Of a DNA stretch of 5,974 nucleotides, positions 1-5,864 are shown in pieces. The notes beneath the pieces are model-generated. The model saw only the letters and a program-made list of their open reading frames with translations, ran no database searches and was not told the origin of the DNA. The position numbers were made by a program, and so were the translations under genes. The number at the start of each line of letters is the position of its first letter. Positions within the stretch are counted from its first letter, which is position 1. Source of the stretch: an uncultured Pseudomonadota bacterium (GTDB taxonomy: Bacteria; Lernaellota; Lernaellaia; Lernaellales; Lernaellaceae); NCBI GenBank assembly GCA_937967875.1, contig CALBTQ010000651.1, positions 1-5,974 on the forward strand. The letters are read 5' to 3'.

Positions 1-45
1 GATCGTATTCGGTGACTGGAGTTCAGACGTGTGCTCTTCCGATCT
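1..45. other. Illumina adapter plus index, left end (artefact)
   Basis: Positions 12-45 are the reverse complement of the Illumina TruSeq i7-side adapter (the AGATCGGAAGAGC family). Positions 4-11 (CGTATTCG) are an 8-base index read in reverse. Positions 1-3 are the first bases of the flow-cell side. The block is the exact reverse complement of the right end of the window. Genomic sequence begins at 46. The GTG at 31 opens a false reading frame that starts MLFRS. Confidence 0.98.
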
Positions 46-630
46 GGCCCCGATGTTGACCAGGGTGATCACCTTCCCGCGCTCCAACTCGTAGTTGGTT
101 TCGTACATGTTCTGCATCGCGAACGCGTCGACTTCGGCGATGACCGGATTCAACCCGGCTTCGTTGATTACGGCGATGTATTCGTTCACCATCTCTTTTT
201 TCACCGCCACCAACAGCACGTCCTGGCTTTCCTGATCTTCGCCCTCGCTGTCCAGCCGTTGCCAGTCGATGTTCACTTCGTTGATGTCGAAGGGAATGTA
301 CTGCTCGGCTTCCCACTGGATGTTCCCTTCGATTTCCTCTTCGGTCATCAACGGCAAGGTGATCTTGCGAATGATGACCGAGTGGCCACTGACGCTGGTG
401 CACACATCGCGCGGCGCTTTGATGTTGTACTCGGCGATCAACTTGCGAATTGCGCTCACCACCGCCGGCGCATTCATGATCGTCGAGTCGACGATCGTTT
501 CATGCGGCAATGGTTCGATGCCGAAATTTATGAGCTGATAGCCGTTCTTGCCCTCGGCCAGTTCGAGGATTTTCACCGAACTGGAACCGATGTCCAAGCC
601 AAGCATGCCTTTACTTCTCGAAAATAACAT
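46..630 (-). CDS. pilM: Type IV pilus assembly protein PilM, N-terminal part (truncated by contig end)
   Basis: PilM is a cytoplasmic actin-like ATPase-fold protein. It binds the N-terminal tail of PilN and links the inner-membrane platform (PilN/PilO/PilP) to the pilus motors. The 195 readable residues start MLFSRSKGMLGLDIGSSSVK, with the phosphate-1 loop DIGSSS at residues 13-18. They continue with the family-typical stretches SGHSVIIRKITLPLM (81-95), EEEIEGNIQWEAEQYIPFDI (97-116) and LLVAVKKEMV (139-148). They end at VITLVNIGA, the start of the phosphate-2 motif, where the adapter cuts in. Full PilM is about 350 residues, so roughly the C-terminal 45% is missing and there is no stop. The start at 630 has GGAG 12 bases upstream and fits the family N-terminus. 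A second ATG at 606 (residue 9), with GAGAAG 7 bases upstream, is an alternative. The gene has its own promoter. In most relatives pilNOPQ follow, which would lie beyond position 1. Confidence 0.96.
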
Positions 631-659
631 CTCGCGGCCCCACTCCGGGTAAAATTACT

Positions 660-679
660 CCGTAATATTTAATATACGG
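660..679 (-). repeat. Short inverted repeat in the pilM 5' leader
   Basis: CCGTA (660-664) and TACGG (675-679) are perfect inverted arms of 5 bp around a 10-base A/T-only centre. They lie between the predicted transcription start (near 683) and the pilM start codon at 630. The arms could be an operator half-site pair or a weak hairpin in the leader RNA. They are short enough to occur by chance. Confidence 0.25.
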
Positions 680-689
680 GTTCTTTGTC

Positions 690-718
690 CCTATACAAAA
701 CGGCATCTGCTGTGTCAA
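690..718 (-). promoter_or_regulatory. Sigma70-type promoter for pilM
   Basis: On the minus strand there is a perfect -35 box TTGACA (718-713), a spacer of exactly 17 bases (712-696) and a -10 box TATAGG (695-690, four of six matches to TATAAT). Transcription would start near 683, giving a leader of about 53 bases before the ATG at 630. Spacing, position and orientation all fit a housekeeping promoter for pilM. This would make pilM transcription independent of the giant gene upstream. Confidence 0.7.
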
Positions 719-815
719 GGGCCAAATCCGTTTACAGCCTATGGATAGCGTGATTTTTGCCTATTCTGAAAGGATTTGCAAGAAAAAATTAATAATTCGT
801 CTAAAAGTTTCCGTA

Positions 816-844
816 ATCGTCGTTTCATTACAAACCCTTGTCAA
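816..844 (-). promoter_or_regulatory. Possible second promoter (perfect -35, weak -10)
   Basis: A second perfect TTGACA lies at 844-839 on the minus strand. At 17-base spacing the -10 position (821-816) reads GACGAT, only three of six consensus bases. The -35 box overlaps the end of the inverted repeat at 843-883, so if it is used, binding to that repeat could control it. Its weak -10 makes it doubtful without activator help. Confidence 0.22.
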
Positions 845-883
845 CTTCTTTCATCGGTTTTTTGAGAGAAAAAGAAAGAAGTT
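843..883. repeat. 10-bp perfect inverted repeat, possible operator or hairpin
   Basis: AACTTCTTTC (843-852) is matched exactly in reverse complement by GAAAGAAGTT (874-883), 21 bases apart. Inside, TTTTT (859-863) can also pair with AAAAA (869-873) around a GAGAG loop. One arm is therefore a continuous 15-base run and the other carries a 6-base bulge. The right arm is part of an 18-base all-purine tract (864-881). It sits between the terminator and the pilM promoter, and its left arm touches a TTGACA box. It has too little G/C and no T-run to be a good terminator, so an operator or a protein-binding hairpin is more likely. Confidence 0.45.
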
Positions 884-917
884 TATGGATTTTTTCGACG
901 CTTTTAATACATTAATT

Positions 918-961
918 AAATACGGAGCCCGCATGACCTGCGCCATGCGGGCCCTTTATTT
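918..961 (-). terminator. Hairpin terminator of the giant prepilin gene (probably bidirectional)
   Basis: The core stem is nine perfect base pairs, GCCCGCATG (927-935) with CATGCGGGC (944-952), around an 8-base loop. Outer A/T arms (918-922 with 957-961) extend it across a small internal mismatch. The minus-strand RNA pairs better, with a G-U wobble where the plus strand has an A-C mismatch. That suits termination of the gene ending at 968, whose stop lies only a few bases upstream of the outer arm. The plus strand has the better T-rich tail (955-971), so it may also block antisense transcription into the giant gene. Confidence 0.75.
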
Positions 962-967
962 TTAATT

Positions 968-3900
968 TTATTCGCAGTCGCTACAGTTTTCCTGGCCGAT
1001 AGGCTGGACCTCCTGCCGTTTGATCTCCTGCCGTTTGATCTCCTGCCGCTTGATCTCCTGGCGCTCGATCGTCTGACGCTCGATCGTCTGACGCTCGATC
1101 GTCTGGCGCTGGATCGTCTGACGCTTGATCTGCTGACGCGGCACAACCTGGCGCTGGATCGTCTGGCGCGGCAGACGGTTGTAATCCGGTCCGCTCGGAA
1201 TCTGCTTGGTCGGCGAAATGCTCTTGGGCTTGTAGATGTTCATCTTCCCATCGCCGCCGCTTTCCGGCCGACGCGGATACTTCTTGTCGCGGCTGATCTT
1301 CGTCTTGGCGCCGAAACGCCGCCAGTTGGACGCACAGTCGCCGGCTTTCATCTCACGCTTGGGGCCGGGGCCTTCGAACCAGTAGCCGTTTTTCGAAGTC
1401 GAGAACCCGCTCAAGTGCTTAGGCGGGCATTCGCCGCAGTAGCGGGCGATGCGCACCAGGTCCAGCGAGTAGATGTCGTGATCGAGATCGAGGTACGGAT
1501 CGGCCCAGAAACCGATGTCGCCTTCGTGTTTCGCCAGACCGCCGCCCGAGCTGTTGTACAACTTGGAGCCATTGTGATAGGCGGCGGTGGACTTCCATTT
1601 GAACTTCGGCGTGAGCGTATACATCTGCCGCTGCAGATCGTTGGCGGTCGTCGGATTGTTGTTGCCCGAGGCCGGCTCCGACCACCAGGCGGCGAACATC
1701 TGGTAGTAGTCCGAACCGCTCTGGCGATTCGTACAGACCATCAACAGGTTGGTCCACCAGTCGTCGTCATAGTTGTTGTTGTACGCCTGGGATACCGTCT
1801 TGTAGGGCGTACATTCGGTGCCGTGCTCGTAGCCGATGGTGAAGTGGACGTACCCGCTGGGCGAGAAATCCTGCTCCAACAAGAATGCGCTGACCCAATA
1901 GTCGGGCGCGGCGCGCGTATCTCCGCGGAAGGCAAGAGTCAGGCGGCGCGCCGGCTTGGCGCTCTTCCAGTGCCATTGCATCAGGAAGTCGCCGGTGACT
2001 TTCGTTCCGCCCGGTTGTTGGCAGTTGCCTTGGAAGCTCGACCAGAGGAACGTCCGGTTGAACAAGGCGAAGAACCAGTCGTAGCACCCGCTCCACCACC
2101 AGTACATACAGGTGAAATTGACACCGGAGAAGATGCAGAAGGTGCACACGTCCGGTCCCACTTCGCCGAACCATTGCAACAACGTGTAAATCCAGCCGCC
2201 GAAGAACGAGTCGAAGTCGGCTTGGATTTCATGACCGTCGTATTGGTACAAATGGTGGCCGATGTAGAAGTGCCAGCCCCACAGATCCCAACTCACGATG
2301 GTCAACTCGTAGTTCTTCCACGGGATGCTGTTGCGGTCGATGCTGCCGTTGCCGCGATCGAAGGGGTCGCGGTAGAGCATTTCATTTTGCGGAACGCTCG
2401 GCCCGACGAAGCCCGAGTACACGTACGGATAGCACGGATACACGCTTTGGAAGTCGTAGTAGTAGTTCGACAGGTCCGACATGCCCGCACCGGTGCAGTA
2501 CGGATTCGCGCAGGTATACGGTGGATTCACGTCGTGCGCCACGCGCGTGGTGACGACGTACTTGTGATGCATGTTCGGATCGAGCATTTCCTGGAAACGG
2601 AACCGGCGCTTGGTGGCGTCGGAGAAAATTTCGGACCACGAACCCAGGAAATTTTGGTAGTTTAAACCTGTATTGACGTATACGGAACCGTCCGCTTTTA
2701 TTAGGTATTTTAAATCCTCAGTCCAACTTGTATTGCTCTCCCAAGGGTATTTTTTCAGGCGCTGAATATGGAACCAGAGGTGCGTAGCCGCGGTCTGGCT
2801 GCGGTCGCCGACCGGAGCAATCAACCGGTCGGTGACGTACCAGACGACTTTGCCGTTGTCGCTCAGCGAAGCCGCCGGCGGGCAGTAACCGCCCGCGTCG
2901 GTCGTACTGTTGCAATATTGGTTGCTCGTGACGTTGGCGAAGCACAATCCCGGTTCGTTCGGTTGGCAGGCGACAAACCGCAAATCGCCGAGCGATAGGC
3001 GCCGGTGACAACTGGCGTCCGGATTCAATGGATCGCAAATCACTTCCAGACTGTATTCGTATGTTGTGCCCGGCACCTGGGCGATAAAGGTATAGGGGTG
3101 ACCGAATATCGTTTGGGTGGAACCACCGTACTGATGATCGGCGTAGTACCAGGTCAAGGCGCTCCAGTTGCCGGTCAGGTTGTTGACGACGCCGGCGTCC
3201 GCCCATGTCCCACCCAACGGACGCGCCTTCAATAACACGATCGCTCCGGTGGGCGGAGTTCCGCCGGAAGCGAACTGGAAGCCCACGTTGATCGAATCGT
3301 TGCCGGCGATGGAAGGCCACTGGTCGCCGTGATTCGAATATTGAAGGGCAAGCGGCGTGCCCGACTGCACGGTCGCCACGCAATCGGTAACGCACTGATA
3401 GGTGCCGCGGAAGATGCAACTGGCGCCGAAGGCGAAGGCGCCGCCGCCCAGATCCCGGCCCGCCGTCACCATGTAATCGTAGTAGATCGATTCCGGGCTG
3501 GCTCCCGTATACAGGTCGCCGCCGGTTACCGAGGAAGTGGACGGCCGGAAATTGCGCGCCGACGTATCCAGGTAAGTCGGCGTGTGGGGGGCGTCGGTTT
3601 TATACAAGTCCGCCGCGTCGACCCAGGAATAGGCCGTCACGCTGGACGTGTTGGCGTCCACCGCCGGGAAAACGATCACTTCGTTGTTGTCCCAGTTGAA
3701 CGTCGGCGGAACCGTCCCTTTGATCAACGGATTGTTATGGTCCTTGCTGCGATACACGTAATATTTATTCGGCTTCAATAAGGTGTTGTCGCTGCAGTAT
3801 TCATCGAAGCTGTGCCGCCAGCTCAGGGCAAAACGAGGCGTATCGATCGTGCCGCCCATGCCGACGTACGAAGCGTCTTGAACATCGAGCTCCCACGGCG

Positions 3901-5863
3901 GCGAGAAGTAGGAACGCGAGCTCGCTCCGCCCGCCCCGCTTTGGCTGTTGTCGCTGCTTTGAATTTCCTCGTAAAGAATGTTGTTGCCGGTCTGGCATTC
4001 GGCAAGCATCGTTGCCGGTTCCGACAGACACTCGTCGGCTCCCGAGAACGCCTTGATGGCGTAAACATAACGGTTGCCCGACATGCCCACGTCGTACTGG
4101 CTGCCCGGATGCGGCACCAACGAGCCGCCCCAGCGTCCTTCGCTGTCCAACTCGTCATACCAAATGTACTTGTTCTCATAGACGCAGAAACGCCGCGTCG
4201 TGGCCATGCACAAACGGTTGGCTTCCCACAGGTCGGTCGCGGTGCTGTTCAAATTGACCGCGCGCGTTTTGTCCACCCGCGCCACTTCCCACTCGTTGAC
4301 TTCGCTGACGTCGTTGGGATCGCTGCGGTAAATCCAGTATTCGGTCACCGTGGCGTCCGGAACCGGGCCGACCATCGAAGCTTCCCACACCACCGCGATG
4401 CTGCCCAGCGTGGAGTCCGTATAACATGGCGTATCGTAGGCGAAGAAAACATTCTGACCCGGAACGGTCGGATGCTCTTGGTCCGGCGTGGACGAAGCCG
4501 TCGGATTGCTGGTCGATACGTTGTCGCCGCAGTCGATCGCCGACACCGTATAGAAGTGTTCATAATACGTCCACGGGTGAATCAGCGACGGATCGTAGTC
4601 CCAGATCGTATCTTTATCCAAATAGGAATAGGTCGCGGCCCCGCTCGCCGGCACATAGCCGTGGAACGTCCACGTCGTGTGAATTCCGTCATTCACGCGA
4701 CGATCGATCTGGTACCACATCACGTCTTTCGCGCGACCGGTATCGTCCAAACTGGCTGTCCAGGCCAGTTGCACACCGCGACCGCAATGCATTTTCGTCG
4801 CGCTTAAATTGGTCGGCGCCGCGGGAGGATCGCCGCAATCGCGCACGCGTTCCGACTGCAGGTTGCGCGGCTCGACCGAAGTCGTCGCCCACGTCTCCCG
4901 GTAATGATAGGATGAGTCGCGCGGATGGTTGTAATTTTTATCGCGCTTTTTGGCGATGGTGATGACATTCAATTCGATGCGATGGACCTGGGTGAAAAGG
5001 ACGTTGCGGTCCAATTTGCCGTTGTGGTTGAAGTCCTCGCCCGCATCCAACTGGTTGTTCGCATTCAGGTCCTCGGAGTTCGGAGTGCCCGCCGTGCCCG
5101 AGGAAATCAGGTTCACCGCGCCGGAGGGCATGTTGCTCACCGTACGCGACTGGCCGTTGGGACCCGTATAGGTGATCGAATACTCGCCGTTGAACAGCGT
5201 CAGCAATTCTTCCGCGTCCAATTTACCGTCGTAAGGCGACGTATCGCCCCACAGCGTGTCGGGCGTCGTTTTATCGAAGTCGAAGTCGCCCCAGTAACTG
5301 AACAGCGGCAGCGAGCCGCCGTCGGCGTACGACGCTTCGGGCGCGCCGTCGTTATAACGCAAGCCGAAGCCGATCGTGTCTTCCTGCGTGCCGTTGATGA
5401 TGCGGTGCAGTTCGCGGTCCAGATTCGACTCGCTGTAACTGATATCGGTTCCACCCGCTCCCGTCGGCGCCACCATGCGATAGCGCACGAACTCCGCCGA
5501 CGAGTTCCAGGACGGCGACACGTGATACGGAGTCGAACTGGTCGGACCGTAGTACACGTCGCTGGGCGGCTGATTGAAACTCGGATGAATGTCGCCGAAA
5601 AACGCCAACTCCCACGGGGCGCAATAGACGAGTAAATCCTGCCCGAGGTCGTACTCCACGTTGCGTCCGATCATCATCAAGTCGGACTTCAGGCGCGAAA
5701 GAACCGACCGCGCCGCCTGTTGCGTTTCCACGATGTCTTCCTGCATCAGCACGGTTCTCTGATAGGAGATGAACAGCTGATAGATCAACATCAGCAACAG
5801 GGAGGTCAGTACGATCGCCACCAAGAGTTCAACGAGTGTGAAACCTCTGGCTTTGGTTTTCAT
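968..5863 (-). CDS. Giant PilW-like prepilin with FN3-like, lectin-like and RQ-repeat regions
   Basis: Predicted type IV pilus minor pilin of about 1631 residues, exported and probably displayed at the pilus tip. The ATG at 5863 gives a 7-residue leader ending KARG, cleaved before FTLVELLVAI (F8, with Glu at +5) and a hydrophobic helix to about residue 34. A PilW-like head follows, with QQAARSVLSRLKSDLMMIGR and a closing TSVEPRNL near 335. It contains two DxNxNxxLD-type calcium-loop candidates (209-220, 264-285). Then come FN3-like modules (about 345-456, 465-623, 673-829), two beta-rich segments (834-963, 969-1128), a jelly-roll-like region (1158-1478) with an aromatic insertion (1191-1277), a basic linker, eleven RQ-x-I-x repeats (1566-1620) and a terminal CxxC. 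There are 34 cysteines. GAGGA lies 9 bases before 5863; an ATG at 5902 also has a plausible ribosome site. The longer frame from 5944 begins in adapter and is false. The pilin head is certain; the downstream folds are inferred, and I assign no binding target. Confidence 0.93.
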   Translation of the reverse strand: MKTKARGFTLVELLVAIVLTSLLLMLIYQLFISYQRTVLMQEDIVETQQAARSVLSRLKSDLMMIGRNVEYDLGQDLLVYCAPWELAFFGDIHPSFNQPPSDVYYGPTSSTPYHVSPSWNSSAEFVRYRMVAPTGAGGTDISYSESNLDRELHRIINGTQEDTIGFGLRYNDGAPEASYADGGSLPLFSYWGDFDFDKTTPDTLWGDTSPYDGKLDAEELLTLFNGEYSITYTGPNGQSRTVSNMPSGAVNLISSGTAGTPNSEDLNANNQLDAGEDFNHNGKLDRNVLFTQVHRIELNVITIAKKRDKNYNHPRDSSYHYRETWATTSVEPRNLQSERVRDCGDPPAAPTNLSATKMHCGRGVQLAWTASLDDTGRAKDVMWYQIDRRVNDGIHTTWTFHGYVPASGAATYSYLDKDTIWDYDPSLIHPWTYYEHFYTVSAIDCGDNVSTSNPTASSTPDQEHPTVPGQNVFFAYDTPCYTDSTLGSIAVVWEASMVGPVPDATVTEYWIYRSDPNDVSEVNEWEVARVDKTRAVNLNSTATDLWEANRLCMATTRRFCVYENKYIWYDELDSEGRWGGSLVPHPGSQYDVGMSGNRYVYAIKAFSGADECLSEPATMLAECQTGNNILYEEIQSSDNSQSGAGGASSRSYFSPPWELDVQDASYVGMGGTIDTPRFALSWRHSFDEYCSDNTLLKPNKYYVYRSKDHNNPLIKGTVPPTFNWDNNEVIVFPAVDANTSSVTAYSWVDAADLYKTDAPHTPTYLDTSARNFRPSTSSVTGGDLYTGASPESIYYDYMVTAGRDLGGGAFAFGASCIFRGTYQCVTDCVATVQSGTPLALQYSNHGDQWPSIAGNDSINVGFQFASGGTPPTGAIVLLKARPLGGTWADAGVVNNLTGNWSALTWYYADHQYGGSTQTIFGHPYTFIAQVPGTTYEYSLEVICDPLNPDASCHRRLSLGDLRFVACQPNEPGLCFANVTSNQYCNSTTDAGGYCPPAASLSDNGKVVWYVTDRLIAPVGDRSQTAATHLWFHIQRLKKYPWESNTSWTEDLKYLIKADGSVYVNTGLNYQNFLGSWSEIFSDATKRRFRFQEMLDPNMHHKYVVTTRVAHDVNPPYTCANPYCTGAGMSDLSNYYYDFQSVYPCYPYVYSGFVGPSVPQNEMLYRDPFDRGNGSIDRNSIPWKNYELTIVSWDLWGWHFYIGHHLYQYDGHEIQADFDSFFGGWIYTLLQWFGEVGPDVCTFCIFSGVNFTCMYWWWSGCYDWFFALFNRTFLWSSFQGNCQQPGGTKVTGDFLMQWHWKSAKPARRLTLAFRGDTRAAPDYWVSAFLLEQDFSPSGYVHFTIGYEHGTECTPYKTVSQAYNNNYDDDWWTNLLMVCTNRQSGSDYYQMFAAWWSEPASGNNNPTTANDLQRQMYTLTPKFKWKSTAAYHNGSKLYNSSGGGLAKHEGDIGFWADPYLDLDHDIYSLDLVRIARYCGECPPKHLSGFSTSKNGYWFEGPGPKREMKAGDCASNWRRFGAKTKISRDKKYPRRPESGGDGKMNIYKPKSISPTKQIPSGPDYNRLPRQTIQRQVVPRQQIKRQTIQRQTIERQTIERQTIERQEIKRQEIKRQEIKRQEVQPIGQENCSDCE
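1004..1168 (-). repeat. 15-bp tandem repeat coding eleven RQ-x-I-x pentapeptides
   Basis: Eleven consecutive 15-base in-frame units encode RQTIQ, RQVVP, RQQIK, RQTIQ, three RQTIE, three RQEIK and RQEVQ. The array is ordered: variable units lead, a block of three RQTIE follows, then a block of three RQEIK. Neighbouring units inside each block are nearly identical at the DNA level, which looks like recent slippage or unequal crossing-over. The unit length keeps the frame, so copy number can change without breaking the gene. It is not the A(D/N)Lxx pentapeptide family. A shifted minus-strand frame (1146-916), rich in RRSS, is only its shadow. Confidence 0.95.
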
Positions 5864-5864
5864 C

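Larger units (their letters stand above)
631..967. other. AT-rich intergenic region between the giant prepilin gene and pilM
   Basis: This 337-base gap separates two co-directional minus-strand genes and is clearly more AT-rich than the coding DNA around it. In transcription order it holds a hairpin terminator (about 961-918), a 10-bp inverted repeat (883-843) next to a lone TTGACA (844-839), a strong sigma70-like promoter (718-690) and a short palindrome in the pilM leader (679-660). I see no tRNA, rRNA or recognised riboswitch. A plus-strand frame at 741-965 is lysine- and phenylalanine-rich, has no recognisable product and ends inside the terminator. I do not consider it a gene. Confidence 0.8.

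Noticed and set aside
31..627. 198-residue plus-strand reading frame
   Set aside because: It starts with GTG inside adapter, lies antisense to a clear pilM and has no family resemblance.
741..965. 74-residue plus-strand reading frame in the gap
   Set aside because: It has no recognisable product, the amino-acid mix is that of AT-rich noncoding DNA, and it runs through the terminator hairpin. I see no convincing ribosome site.
916..1146. Minus-strand frame rich in RRSS repeats
   Set aside because: It is a shifted frame over the 15-base repeat array, not a separate protein.
1004..1168. CRISPR-like array
   Set aside because: Units are 15 bases, contiguous and in frame with no spacers, and they encode a pentapeptide repeat.
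2033..2293. Transmembrane segment or frameshifted stretch
   Set aside because: The aromatic run is broken by charged and polar residues (Asp, His, Glu, Gln, Asn, Arg) and the frame is open on both sides with sensible strands, so I treat it as a soluble aromatic insertion.
1415..2665. 416-residue plus-strand reading frame
   Set aside because: It is the antisense shadow of the giant prepilin gene. Its Val/Arg/Ala-rich composition is typical of reversed GC-rich codons.
2673..2701. Antisense sigma70-like promoter on the plus strand (TTGACG, 17 bases, TTTTAT)
   Set aside because: It lies in an AT-rich patch inside the giant gene with no plus-strand gene downstream. The boxes are imperfect, so a chance match is likely.
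3812..4807. 331-residue plus-strand reading frame, and similar ones at 3329-3781 and 4925-5635
   Set aside because: These are antisense shadows of the same gene, with arginine/valine-heavy composition and no motifs, while the minus frame reads continuous pilin and FN3-like sequence.
968..5863. PilY1 tip adhesin
   Set aside because: It has a prepilin signal and a PilW-like head but no visible von Willebrand A domain or PilY1 C-terminal propeller. Only the proposed role overlaps.
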